From RBG-16-66-20 sp049651845 (GTDB lineage: Bacteria; Pseudomonadota; Gammaproteobacteria; Burkholderiales; SG8-39), in assembly GCA_049651845.1 (NCBI GenBank), contig JBASCW010000034.1, positions 1 to 54,161 of the forward strand: a stretch of DNA of 54,161 bases, in the 5' to 3' direction. The notes under the pieces were generated by a model. The model saw only the letters and a program-made list of their open reading frames with translations, had not been told where the DNA came from and made no database searches. A program made the translations under genes and the position numbers. Shown piece after piece: positions 11,064 through 22,935 of this stretch (position 1 is the first letter of the stretch; each line of letters opens with the position of its first letter).

Positions 11064-12809
11064 TTACTGCTGCGGGTTGGAATTGCTCTTGTCGAGCTTG
11101 GCGCGCAGCAGCGCGCCCAGGTTGGTGCTGCCCGCGGCGCTCGCTGCATTTTCGCTGCGCATCTGCTTCATCGCGTCGGTCTCCTCGGCCATCTCCTTCG
11201 CCTTGATCGACAGGTTGATCGAGCGGTTCTTGCGGTCGACGTTGATGATCATCGCGGTCACCGAGTCGCCCGCCTTGAGCAGCTTGCCGAGGTCCTCGAC
11301 GCGGTCGCGCGAGAATTCCGAGGCGCGCAGGTAGCCTTCGGCGCCGCCGATGTCGACCACGGCGCCCTTGGCATCCACCGATTTCACGGTGCCCGTGACC
11401 ACGCTGTTCTTCTCGTGGCTCGCAACGAAGTTGGTGAACGGGTCGCCCTCGAGCTGCTTGATGCCCAGCGAGATGCGCTCGCGCTCGACGTCGATCGACA
11501 GCACCACGGTCTCGACCTCGTCGGCCTTTTTGAAGTTCTTGACCGCTTCCTCGCCCGGCAGGCTCCAGGACAGGTCCGACAGGTGCACCAGGCCGTCGAT
11601 GCCGCCCGCCAGGCCGACGAACACGCCGAAGTCGGTGATCGACTTGATCTGGCCCTTGACGCGATCGCCCTTCTTGAACTCGCGCGCGAAATCCTCCCAG
11701 GGATTCGGCAGGCACTGCTTCATGCCGAGCGAGATGCGCCGGCGCTCCTCGTCGATCTCGAGGATCATCACCTCGACCTCGTCGCCCACCTGCACCACCT
11801 TGGACGGGTGCACGTTCTTGTTGGTCCAGTCCATCTCCGAGACGTGCACCAGGCCCTCGATGCCGGCCTCGACCTCGACGAAGGCACCGTAGTCGGTGAG
11901 ATTGGTGACCTTGCCGAACAGGCGCGTGCCCTGGGGATAGCGCCGGCTGATGCCGACCCAGGGGTCTTCGCCCAGCTGCTTGAGGCCGAGCGACACGCGG
12001 TTCTTCTCGGCGTCGAACTTGAGTACCTTGGCGGTGACCTCGTCGCCGACGTTCACCACCTCGGTCGGGTGCTTGACGCGGCGCCAGGCGAGATCGGTGA
12101 TGTGCAGCAGGCCGTCGATGCCGCCCAGATCCACGAACGCGCCGTAGTCGGTGATGTTCTTGACGATGCCCTTGACCACCGCTCCTTCCGACAGCGTGGA
12201 CAGGAGCTGCTCGCGCTCGGCGCCCGCGGTTTCCTCGAGCACCGCGCGGCGCGACACGACTACGTTGTTGCGCTTGCGGTCGAGCTTGATGACCTTGAAC
12301 TGCATGGTCTTGCCCTCGTAGGGCGTGGTGTCCTTGACCGGGCGCAGGTCGACCAGCGAGCCGGGCAGGAAGGCGCGGATGCTCTTGGCCATCACCGTGA
12401 GGCCGCCTTTGACCTTGCCGGTGATCACGCCGTCGATCTTCTCGCCGGTCTCGAGCGCCTTCTCGAGCTCGAGCCACGCGGCCATGCGCTTGGCTTTCTC
12501 GCGCGACAGGCGCGTCTCGCCGTAGCCGTCCTCGAGCGCCTCGATCGCCACGCTGACGAAGTCACCGGGCTTGATGGCGATCTGACCGGCGTCGTCGCGG
12601 AACTCTTCCAGCGGGATCACGCTCTCGGACTTCAGGCCCGCGTTGACGACGACGAAGTTCTGGTCCACGCGCACGACCTCGGCGGTGATGACCTCGCCGA
12701 CGCGCATTTCCTTGCGCGTCAGGCTCTCTTCGAACAGTGCGGCGAACGACTCGGGGGCGGGGGCGGACTTCGAAACGGCTTTGGAGACGGCAGGTGAAAC
12801 GCTGGCCAT
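11064..12809 (-). CDS. rpsA: 30S ribosomal protein S1
   Basis: A 581-residue protein with six S1 (OB-fold) repeats. The first two bind the ribosome and the last four bind mRNA. Repeats are visible at the recurring pattern IKSITDFGVFVGLAGGIDGL / VSEMDW / GDEVEVMILEIDEERRRISLGMKQ. Length and repeat number are normal. The leader shows no good Shine-Dalgarno next to the ATG (only GAAGG about 15 nt upstream). In gammaproteobacteria the rpsA leader also works without a strong one and is autoregulated by S1. cmk lies 84 nt upstream. Confidence 0.96.
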   Translation of the reverse strand: MASVSPAVSKAVSKSAPAPESFAALFEESLTRKEMRVGEVITAEVVRVDQNFVVVNAGLKSESVIPLEEFRDDAGQIAIKPGDFVSVAIEALEDGYGETRLSREKAKRMAAWLELEKALETGEKIDGVITGKVKGGLTVMAKSIRAFLPGSLVDLRPVKDTTPYEGKTMQFKVIKLDRKRNNVVVSRRAVLEETAGAEREQLLSTLSEGAVVKGIVKNITDYGAFVDLGGIDGLLHITDLAWRRVKHPTEVVNVGDEVTAKVLKFDAEKNRVSLGLKQLGEDPWVGISRRYPQGTRLFGKVTNLTDYGAFVEVEAGIEGLVHVSEMDWTNKNVHPSKVVQVGDEVEVMILEIDEERRRISLGMKQCLPNPWEDFAREFKKGDRVKGQIKSITDFGVFVGLAGGIDGLVHLSDLSWSLPGEEAVKNFKKADEVETVVLSIDVERERISLGIKQLEGDPFTNFVASHEKNSVVTGTVKSVDAKGAVVDIGGAEGYLRASEFSRDRVEDLGKLLKAGDSVTAMIINVDRKNRSINLSIKAKEMAEETDAMKQMRSENAASAAGSTNLGALLRAKLDKSNSNPQQ

Positions 12810-12893
12810 GGAATGGATTTGAAAAACCCTTCATTGCCGCGGGCTTGAGGGCTGCGCCGCGGGTTGCGTTGCAAAATGGGGAGACGCTGCAGC

Positions 12894-13544
12894 CTAGCTG
12901 CGCCGCTCCCCGCTTGTCCTTTCCCGGTACTGCGCGATCACCCGGTCGACGACTTCATCCACCGTCAGTTCAGAGGAGTCGACGGACACCGCGTCGGCCG
13001 CCGGCTTGAGCGGCGCCACATCTCGGGCGGCGTCTCGCTGGTCCCGCTCCTCTAGATCACGGGAAAGGGCCGCGAGATTAGCATGGTTTCCCTTGTCTAT
13101 CAACTGCTTATACCTGCGCTGAGCGCGCACCGGCACACGGGCGGTGAGGAACACTTTCAGGACCGCGTCAGGGAACACCACGGTGCCCATGTCTCGCCCA
13201 TCGGCGACCAGGCCCGGCGGCCGGCGAAACGCTCGTTGTCGCGCCAGCAGCGCCTGCCGGACCGCTGCAATCTTCGCCACCTCGGAGGCCTTGACGGCGA
13301 TCGCCTCGGCCCGGATATCTTCAGTAACATCTTGTTCTTTAAGGTAAATCCTGTCACCGCGAAACGCCACGTCCAGATTCCTCGCGCTGTCCTCAGGGAT
13401 ACCACCCGCCAGCGCCACCAGCCGGTAGAGCGCGCCGCTCTCCAAGTAGTGGAACCTGAGCGCCTCCGCCACACGGCTCGCGACCGTCCCCTTGCCCGAA
13501 GCGGAGGGGCCGTCGATGGTGATGACCGGCACCTCGACGTTCAT
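12894..13544 (-). CDS. cmk: Cytidylate kinase
   Basis: A 216-residue (d)CMP kinase. The P-loop GPSASGKGT is at 12-20, the CMP-binding segment LESGALYRLVAL follows, and later come VADGRDMGTVVFPDA and the lid region RAQRRYKQLIDKG. It recycles CMP and dCMP to diphosphates. It starts 1 nt after the aroA stop and precedes rpsA, a very common order in proteobacteria. Confidence 0.95.
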   Translation of the reverse strand: MNVEVPVITIDGPSASGKGTVASRVAEALRFHYLESGALYRLVALAGGIPEDSARNLDVAFRGDRIYLKEQDVTEDIRAEAIAVKASEVAKIAAVRQALLARQRAFRRPPGLVADGRDMGTVVFPDAVLKVFLTARVPVRAQRRYKQLIDKGNHANLAALSRDLEERDQRDAARDVAPLKPAADAVSVDSSELTVDEVVDRVIAQYRERTSGERRS

Positions 13545-13545
13545 G

Positions 13546-14829
13546 TCAGGCCGGCTGCCTCGCCAGGCGGTCGAACTCGACGAAGTACGCGGGAAAGGTC
13601 TTGGCGACGCACTCCGGGTCGTTGATGCGCACCGGCACCCCGCCCAGCGTGGCGAGCGAGAAGCACATCGCCATGCGGTGGTCGTCGTAGGTGTCGACGG
13701 CGACGCCGGCCTTGAGCTTCGCGGGCGGCGTGATCTTGATGAAATCCGGCCCTTCGACCACCGTCGCGCCGAACTTGCGCAGCTCGCGCGCCATCGCGGT
13801 GATGCGGTCGGTCTCCTTCACCTGCCAGCTGCCGATGTTGCGGATCGCGCTCGGGCCGCGCGCGAACAGCGCCGTCACCGCAGCCGTCATCGCCGCGTCC
13901 GGGATGTGGTTTAGGTCCAGGTCGAACGGATGCAGCTCGCCGGAGGACGACACCTCGATCCAGTCCGCGCCGGTGTCGACGTTGGCGCCCATCGCCGCGA
14001 GCACCTCGGTGAAGGCGACGTCGCCCTGGATGCTGTCGCGCCCGACGCCCAGCACGCGCACCGGCCCGCCGCCGATGGCGCCGGCTGCGAGGAAGTAGGA
14101 GGCCGAGGACGCGTCGCCCTCGACGTAGATCTCCGTAGGCGAGACGTAGTCGAAGCCCGGCACGTCGAAAGAGCGCCAGCCGTTCACGCGCACCTCGTTG
14201 CCGAACTTGCGCATCATGTTGAGCGTGATCGTGACGTAGGGCCTGGAGATCAGATCGCCGACGATCTCGACGGTGCCGCCGCCCGCGAGCGGCAGCGCCA
14301 TCAGCAGCGCGCTCAGGTATTGCGAGGAGACGTTGCCGCGCATCGGGATGTTGCCCGAGACCTTGATGCTGCCGGTGCGCACGAGCAGCGGCGGGTAGCC
14401 CTCGTTGCCGAGGTACTCGATGTTGGCGCCGATGCGGCGCAGCGGGTCGACCAGGTCGCGGATCGGGCGCTGGTGCATGCGCGGCTTGCCCATCAGCCGG
14501 TACTCGCCGCCGCAGACCGCGAGTGCAGCGGTGAGCGGGCGGAACGCGGTACCCGCGTTGCCGAGGAACAGGTCCATCTTCTTCGGCGCGAGCCGGCCCT
14601 CGCCCGCCACCACCAGGCTGTCGAAGTCGCGCGTGTCGATGCGCACGCCGAGCTTCTGCAGCGCGTCCAGCATCACGCGCGTGTCCTCGGCGTCGAGCAG
14701 GCCGCGCACCTGCGTCTTGCCCTTGGCGAGCGCGGCGAGCAGCAGCACGCGGTTGGAGATGCTCTTGGAGCCGGGCAGCCGCAGCGTGCCGGCAACGCGG
14801 CCGAGCGGCGGCAGGTCGAGATACTTCAT
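13546..14829 (-). CDS. aroA: 3-phosphoshikimate 1-carboxyvinyltransferase (EPSP synthase)
   Basis: A 427-residue enzyme joining shikimate-3-phosphate and PEP in the sixth step of the shikimate pathway. Seen: LPGSKSISNRVLLLAAL near the N-terminus, FLGNAGTAFRPLTAAL (PEP loop, class I with GNAGTA), KPRMHQRPIRDLVDPL, and the catalytic Asp in NHIPDAAMTAA. The C-terminal KETDRITAMARELRKFGA is also typical. Its ATG overlaps the tyrA stop (ATGA). Confidence 0.96.
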   Translation of the reverse strand: MKYLDLPPLGRVAGTLRLPGSKSISNRVLLLAALAKGKTQVRGLLDAEDTRVMLDALQKLGVRIDTRDFDSLVVAGEGRLAPKKMDLFLGNAGTAFRPLTAALAVCGGEYRLMGKPRMHQRPIRDLVDPLRRIGANIEYLGNEGYPPLLVRTGSIKVSGNIPMRGNVSSQYLSALLMALPLAGGGTVEIVGDLISRPYVTITLNMMRKFGNEVRVNGWRSFDVPGFDYVSPTEIYVEGDASSASYFLAAGAIGGGPVRVLGVGRDSIQGDVAFTEVLAAMGANVDTGADWIEVSSSGELHPFDLDLNHIPDAAMTAAVTALFARGPSAIRNIGSWQVKETDRITAMARELRKFGATVVEGPDFIKITPPAKLKAGVAVDTYDDHRMAMCFSLATLGGVPVRINDPECVAKTFPAYFVEFDRLARQPA

Positions 14830-15698
14830 TCGTACTCGCCGTTCAGCCAGCGCTCGCGGGCCGCACGCGCGTCGGTGAAGAGCTCTTCCAGGGCTTCAGC
14901 ATCCTTCTCTTCGAGGAGTTTCCTGACTTTATCGAGTTCGCCGGAAAATCGAAACACTTCCTCCAGGAGCTGATCGCTGTTCGCCACGCAGATGTCGCGC
15001 CACATCTCGGGGTGGCTGGAGGCGATGCGCGTGAAGTCGCGGAAGCCGCCGGCGGCATAGCCGAACAGCTGCGCGGCGTCGGCGCGCGCGCTGATCTCGT
15101 GCACCAGCGCGTAGGCGAGCAGGTGCGGCAGGTGGCTCACCGCGGCGAACACCCGGTCGTGCTCCTCGGGCGACATGCGCGTGACGCGCGCGCCGAGGGC
15201 AGTCCACAGGTTTGCAATGGTCTGGATATTTTCCTCTTTGCTCTCTTTCAGAGGAGTAAGAACCAAGCGGCGGCCTTGAAACAAACCTGCGCTGGCAGCG
15301 GCGGCGCCGCTCTGCTCGGCCCCCGCGATCGGGTGCGCCGGCACGAACTGAGAGATCTTCGCGCCGAGGGCCGCGCGCGCCGCCGCCACCACGTCGCGCT
15401 TGGTGCTGCCCGCGTCCATGACCAGGCACTCTGGCTTCAGGAGCGGGCCGATGGCGAGGAATATCTTCTCGAATTGCGCGACGGGCGCCGCGACCAGCAC
15501 CAGGTCCGCGCCCCGGACCGCCGCGGCCGCGTCTGCCGCAGAGGCATCGATCACGCCGCGCGCGCGCGCCAGCGCCAGGTTGCCAGCGCTGCGACCGGCG
15601 CCCACGACATGGCGGCAGAGCCCCTTTTCCTTCAAGGCCAGGGAGAAAGACCCGCCGATCAGGCCGACGCCGACGATCGCGACTCGCTCGAAGAACAT
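14826..15698 (-). CDS. tyrA: Prephenate dehydrogenase
   Basis: A 290-residue monofunctional NAD(P)-dependent enzyme giving 4-hydroxyphenylpyruvate (or tyrosine if arogenate is used). The Rossmann motif VGVGLIGGS is at the N-terminus, the catalytic region PAHPIAGAEQSG carries the conserved His, and SHLPHLLAYALVH and GFRDFTRIASSHPEMWRDI follow. No chorismate mutase domain is fused; that activity sits in pheA. The start is the MFFERVAIVG methionine, which precedes the Rossmann fold directly, 10 nt after hisC. Confidence 0.93.
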   Translation of the reverse strand: MFFERVAIVGVGLIGGSFSLALKEKGLCRHVVGAGRSAGNLALARARGVIDASAADAAAAVRGADLVLVAAPVAQFEKIFLAIGPLLKPECLVMDAGSTKRDVVAAARAALGAKISQFVPAHPIAGAEQSGAAAASAGLFQGRRLVLTPLKESKEENIQTIANLWTALGARVTRMSPEEHDRVFAAVSHLPHLLAYALVHEISARADAAQLFGYAAGGFRDFTRIASSHPEMWRDICVANSDQLLEEVFRFSGELDKVRKLLEEKDAEALEELFTDARAARERWLNGEYE

Positions 15699-15708
15699 CA
15701 GTCCCGCA

Positions 15709-16818
15709 TCACTCTTTGATGCTGGCCGACAGCGCGGACAGGAACTTGTCGTTTTCCTCGGCGGTGCCGACGGTGACGCGCAGGTGTTCGGGCAGCTGGT
15801 AGGCGCCGCCCACCGGCCGGACGATGACGCCGCGCTTGAGCAGGCGCCGGAACACCTCGTTAGCCTTGCCGACGCGCACGGTGATGAAGTTGCCGCTGGA
15901 AGGAATCCAGTCCAGGCCGAGCCGCCGCGCGCCCTCCTCGAGCTGCTGCAGGCCCTGCAGGTTCGCGGCAAAGCTGCGCGCGACGAATTCCATGTCGTCG
16001 AGCGCCGCGGTGGCCGCGGCGAGCGCCAGGCTGTTGACGTTGAAGGGCTGGCGCACGCGGTTCATGATGTCCGCCACCGAAGCGTGCGCGAGCGCGTAGC
16101 CCACGCGCAGGCCCGCGAGGCCGTAGGCCTTCGAGAAGGTGCGCGTGACGATCAGGTTCGGGTGGCGCCGCAGCCACTTGACGGTCTCGGCCTTGAGCTC
16201 CGGCCGCAGGTACTCGTTGTAGGCCTCGTCGATCACCACCAGCACGCGCTCGGGCACGCGCCTGACGAAGGCCTCGAGCGCGTCCGCGGCGAGCAGCGTG
16301 CCGGTCGGGTTGTTCGGGTTGGCGATCCAGACCACGTAGGTCTCGTCGTCGATCGCGGCCGCCATCGCGTCCAGGTCGTGGCCGAAGCTCTTCGCGGGCA
16401 CCGCGATGCCGCGCGCGCCGCGCGCCTGCGTGGCGAGCGGGTAGACCGCGAAGCAGTGCTGCGCGTAGACCGCCGCGCGCCCGGGCCCGAGGAAGGCGTG
16501 CGCCACGAGCTCCAGCACGTCGTTCGAGCCGTTGCCGAGAACGATCGACGCCATCTCCACGCCATAGCGGCGGCTCAACGCGGTCTTCAGCTCATGGCCG
16601 TTGCCGTCCGGGTAGCGCGCGATGTCGCCCAGCGCGCGCTCGATCGCCGCGCGCGTGCGCGGGCCGATGCCGCGCGGGTTCTCGTTGGAGGCGAGCTTGA
16701 CGATGTTCTCCTCCTTGATGCCGAGCTCGCGCGCCACCTCGGCAATCGGCTTGCCGGGCTGGTACGGCGCGATCGAGCGCACGTAGGACGGCGACAATTC
16801 GCAGGGATCGACGACCAT
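15709..16818 (-). CDS. hisC: Histidinol-phosphate aminotransferase
   Basis: A fold-type I PLP aminotransferase of 369 residues. Seen: LASNENPRGIGP near residue 43, ANPNNPTG (substrate/PLP contact), and the Schiff-base lysine in TRTFSKAYGLAGLRVGY. Within this aromatic cluster the enzyme may also transaminate phenylpyruvate or hydroxyphenylpyruvate, because HisC homologues located between pheA and tyrA often have that role. This is inferred from position. Confidence 0.92.
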   Translation of the reverse strand: MVVDPCELSPSYVRSIAPYQPGKPIAEVARELGIKEENIVKLASNENPRGIGPRTRAAIERALGDIARYPDGNGHELKTALSRRYGVEMASIVLGNGSNDVLELVAHAFLGPGRAAVYAQHCFAVYPLATQARGARGIAVPAKSFGHDLDAMAAAIDDETYVVWIANPNNPTGTLLAADALEAFVRRVPERVLVVIDEAYNEYLRPELKAETVKWLRRHPNLIVTRTFSKAYGLAGLRVGYALAHASVADIMNRVRQPFNVNSLALAAATAALDDMEFVARSFAANLQGLQQLEEGARRLGLDWIPSSGNFITVRVGKANEVFRRLLKRGVIVRPVGGAYQLPEHLRVTVGTAEENDKFLSALSASIKE

Positions 16819-16833
16819 GCGCAGGGTTCCTTC

Positions 16834-17913
16834 CTAGGAAGCGGCCGCCGGGTACGAGCCCAGCACCTTCATGAACGGCGCGCGCTGCCGCAGCTCGGCG
16901 AGCGCCGCGGCGACCTTCGCGTCGTTCTGGTGGCCTTCGATGTCGATGAAGAACACGTACTCCCAGCGCGCGGAGCGCGCTCTCGCCGGCCGCGACTCGA
17001 TGCGCGACATGCTCACGCCGTTGGCGGCGATCGGGGTGAGCAGCGCGTGCACCGCGCCGGGCTTGTTCTCGGCCGAGAGCACGAGCGAGGTGCGGTCCTT
17101 GCCGGTGGGCTGCGCCTCCACCTGCCCGAGCACGAGGAAGCGCGTGGTGTTGTTCGGATTGTCCTCGATCCCCGCGGCGAGCACCTGGAGCTTGTACAGC
17201 GCGGCGGCCGCCTCGCCCGCGATCGCCGCAGCGCCCTTCTCCCTCGCCGCGCGGCGCGCGGCCTCCGCGTTGGAGCCGACCGGAATGCGCTCGGCCTTCG
17301 GCAGCTTCTGGCCAAGCCAGCCGTTGCACTGGGCCAGCGACTGGGCGTGCGAGTAGACCTTGCGGATCTGCGCCATGCCCTTCGTCCTGGAAAGCAGGTT
17401 CTGCCTGATCCGTACGTCGACCTCGCCGCAGATCATGAGTGGCGTGGTGAGCAGCAGGTCGAGCGTGCGGCCGACGGCGCCGTCGCTCGAGTTCTCGACC
17501 GGCGCGACCGCGAACTGCGCGGCGCCCGACTCGGCGCTGCGAAACGCTTCGTCGATGGTCGCCGCCGGCTCGGCCGCGACCGATGCTCCGAAATGCTGGC
17601 GCACCGCCTGCTCGCTGAAGGTGCCCGGCGGCCCGAGGTAGGCGACGTGGATCTCCTGCTCGAGCGCCCGGCAGGCGGAGATGATTTCGCGGAACACCGC
17701 GGCCACGGCGGCGTCCGGCAGCGCGCCATCCGCGGCCCGCGCCTGCACGCGGCGCAGGATCTGCGCCTCGCGCTCGGGGCGGAATACGCGCTTGCCCGCC
17801 TTGAGCTCGCCGACCTGGCGCACCACCGCCGCGCGGCGGTTGAGCAGCTCCAGCATCTCGAGGTCGAGGCCGTCGATCTGCGCGCGCAGCTTCTCGATCT
17901 CCTTCTCGCTCAT
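16834..17913 (-). CDS. pheA: Bifunctional chorismate mutase/prephenate dehydratase (P-protein)
   Basis: A 359-residue protein with three parts: an AroQ chorismate mutase (about 1-90, EKLRAQIDGLDLEMLELLNRR with the FRPEREAQIL segment); a prephenate dehydratase (about 93-275, YLGPPGTFSEQA, PVENSSDGAVG, NNTTRFLVL); and a C-terminal ACT domain with the ESRP phenylalanine-binding motif (SRIESRPAR). It turns chorismate into phenylpyruvate and is likely feedback-inhibited by phenylalanine. The ATG overlaps the serA stop as TGATG. Confidence 0.95.
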   Translation of the reverse strand: MSEKEIEKLRAQIDGLDLEMLELLNRRAAVVRQVGELKAGKRVFRPEREAQILRRVQARAADGALPDAAVAAVFREIISACRALEQEIHVAYLGPPGTFSEQAVRQHFGASVAAEPAATIDEAFRSAESGAAQFAVAPVENSSDGAVGRTLDLLLTTPLMICGEVDVRIRQNLLSRTKGMAQIRKVYSHAQSLAQCNGWLGQKLPKAERIPVGSNAEAARRAAREKGAAAIAGEAAAALYKLQVLAAGIEDNPNNTTRFLVLGQVEAQPTGKDRTSLVLSAENKPGAVHALLTPIAANGVSMSRIESRPARARSARWEYVFFIDIEGHQNDAKVAAALAELRQRAPFMKVLGSYPAAAS

Positions 17914-19103
17914 CACTCCACCGGGATGTAGCGCACCGCGAGCACGCCCTTGATGCCGCGCAGATCCTCCAGCGCGGCGCCGGGCACCGGGCTGTCCACG
18001 TCGACCAGCGTGTAGGCCATCTCGCCCTTCGACTTGTTGAGCATGTTGTGGATGTTGATCTTGCGGCTGCCCATCGTCTGCGAGATGCTCGCCAGCATGT
18101 TGGGCACGTTGGCGTTGGCGATCGCCAGGCGGTAGGGCGACTCGCGCGGCATCCGCGCGTCCGGGAAATTGACCGCGTTCTCCATGGTGCCGTCGGCAAC
18201 ATACGAGGCGACCTGGTCGCAAACCATGACGGCGCAATTGTCCTCGGCCTCGCTGGTGGAGGCGCCCAGGTGCGGCAGGGCCACCACGCCCGGCTTGCCG
18301 ATCAGCGCCGCCGACGGGAAATCGCTCACGTAGCAGCGCAGCTTCTTCTCGGACAGCGCCTGCAGCGCGGCCGCGTCGTCGACCACGCCCTCGCGCGAGA
18401 AGTTGAGCAGCACCGCGCCCGCCTTCAGCAGCTTGAGGTTCTTCGCATTGAGCAGGTGCTTCGTCTTCTCCACCAGCGGCACGTGCAGCGTGACGAAATC
18501 CGCCGCCTTGAGCAGCTCGTCGAGCGAGTTCGCCTTGCGCACCTGCGACGGCAGGCTCCAGGCGGCATCCACCGTGATCTCCGGGTCGTAGCCCACCACC
18601 TGCATGCCGAGGCGGATCGCCGCGTCCGCGACCAGGCTGCCGATCTTGCCCAGGCCGATCACGCCCAGGGTGTGGCCCGGCAGCTCCACGCCCGCATAGG
18701 CTTTCTTTCCAGCTTCCACTTTTTTCTCTAAATCCGAATCCTTCGAATTCAAACCCTTCACGAAATCCAAAGCCGGACCCAGATTCCTCGCGGCAATCAG
18801 CATGCCGGCAACCACGAGCTCCTTGACCGCGTTGGCGTTGGCGCCCGGCGCGTTGAACACGGGCACCCCCAGCTGGGAAAGCGTCTTCACCGGGATGTTG
18901 TTGACGCCGGCGCCGGCGCGGCCGACGGCCTTCAGGCGCGCGTCGAACTTCATGCCGTGCATGTCGGCCGAACGCACCAGGATCACGTCCGGCGACTTCG
19001 AATCCTTGACCACCTCGAAGCGGTCGGCCGGCAGGCGCTTCAGGCCCACCTGCGCGATCGGGTTGAGCACCAGCACCTCGAGCTTCTTGCCGGCCTTAGC
19101 CAC
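17913..19103 (-). CDS. serA: D-3-phosphoglycerate dehydrogenase
   Basis: A 396-residue D-2-hydroxyacid dehydrogenase starting serine biosynthesis. Seen: the NAD-binding GVIGLGKIGSLVADAA, the VTLHVPLVEKTKHLLN and LNFSREGVVDDAAL active-site segments, LPHLGASTSEAEDNCA with the catalytic His, and a C-terminal ACT domain (KINIHNMLNKSKGEMAYTLVDVD). It begins with GTG, overlapping the serC end by 8 nt, so both steps of serine supply are coupled. Confidence 0.94.
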   Translation of the reverse strand: MAKAGKKLEVLVLNPIAQVGLKRLPADRFEVVKDSKSPDVILVRSADMHGMKFDARLKAVGRAGAGVNNIPVKTLSQLGVPVFNAPGANANAVKELVVAGMLIAARNLGPALDFVKGLNSKDSDLEKKVEAGKKAYAGVELPGHTLGVIGLGKIGSLVADAAIRLGMQVVGYDPEITVDAAWSLPSQVRKANSLDELLKAADFVTLHVPLVEKTKHLLNAKNLKLLKAGAVLLNFSREGVVDDAAALQALSEKKLRCYVSDFPSAALIGKPGVVALPHLGASTSEAEDNCAVMVCDQVASYVADGTMENAVNFPDARMPRESPYRLAIANANVPNMLASISQTMGSRKINIHNMLNKSKGEMAYTLVDVDSPVPGAALEDLRGIKGVLAVRYIPVE

Positions 19104-20174
19104 GGCGCGCTCCGAAATCCTTCATGTAGGCGACCAGCTGCTGCACGCCCGCGAGCGGCATCGCGTTGTAGATCGAGGCGCGCATGCCGCCCACCGAGCG
19201 GTGGCCCTTCAACTGCACCATGCCCTCCTTCTCCGCGCCCTCGAGGAACTCGTCATCCAGCTTCGCGTCGGCGAGCGTGAACGGCACGTTCATTCTCGAA
19301 CGATCTTTCTTACTTACAGAATTTTTATAAAAAGAGCTCGAATCCAGATAGTCATAGAGCAGATTCGCCTTCGCGATGTTGCGCTTCTCCATCTCGGCGA
19401 GGCCGCCCTGCGCCTTCAGCCACTTGAACACCAGGCCGGCGACGTACATGGCGTAGGTCGCGGGCGTGTTGAGCATCGAGTCGGCCGCGGCCTGCTGCCT
19501 GTAGTCCATCACCGAGGGCGTGCCCTTCTGCGCCTTGCCGATCAGGTCCTCGCGCACGATGACGATGGTGAGGCCCGCCGGGCCGATGTTCTTCTGCGCG
19601 CCCGCATAGATCAGGCCGAACTTCGAGACCTCGAGCGGCCGCGACAGGATGTGCGAAGACGCGTCGGCGACGAGAGGAACGGGACTTCGGGGTATCCAGT
19701 GAGCCTCGACTCCTCCGATCGTTTCGTTGGAGCAGTAGTGCAGGTAGGCCGCATCGCCTCTTATCTGAAAGGCAGTCTGAGATGGAAAATACGTAAAACC
19801 CCTGTCTTCCGAGCTCGCCGCAATGTGGACGTCGCAGTAGGCCTGCGCTTCCTTGATCGCCTTCTTCGACCATTCGCCGGTGGCGACGTAGTCCGCCTTG
19901 CCTTTCCCGGCCAGCAGGTTCATCGGGATCTGCGCGAACTGCAGCGTCGCGCCGCCCTGCAGGAACAGCACCTTGTAGCCGGCCGGCACCGCGAGCAGCT
20001 CGCGCAGGTCCTTCTCGGCCTCGGCGGCGATCTGCATGAACTCCTTGCCACGGTGGCTCATCTCCATCACGCACATACCGGTGCCGTGCCAGTCGAGCAT
20101 CTCGTCGCCCGCGCGCGCGAGCACTTCCTCGGGCAGGACCGCGGGCCCTGCGCTGAAATTGAAAATCCTGGCCA

Positions 20175-20175
<1 letters not shown>
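19096..20175 (-). CDS. serC: Phosphoserine aminotransferase
   Basis: A 359-residue class V PLP aminotransferase converting 3-phosphohydroxypyruvate to phosphoserine; it also serves vitamin B6 synthesis. Seen: FNFSAGPAVLPEEVL at the N-terminus, LFLQGGATLQFAQIPMNL, the PLP lysine in YAGAQKNIGPAGLTIVIV, and GHRSVGGMRASIYNAMP at the C-terminus. The ATG overlaps the gyrA stop (TGATG). Confidence 0.95.
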
Positions 20176-22829
<2,654 letters not shown>

Positions 22830-22935
22830 TTCGGCTCTTGTTATTGGCGCAACTGCGGGAGGCGATCGGCGGCCGGTTCTACGGCGAAAATTGAGGCGGA
22901 AAAGAGCCTGAATTTTATCATGCGCTGTGGTTAAA

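Noticed and set aside
15400..17931. 843-codon plus-strand open frame, and similar long plus-strand frames at 20448-22934 and 11415-12797
   Set aside because: They are antisense shadows of pheA/hisC/tyrA, gyrA and rpsA. The high-GC third codon position keeps the opposite strand open, and the translations are Arg/His/Ala-rich with no motif.
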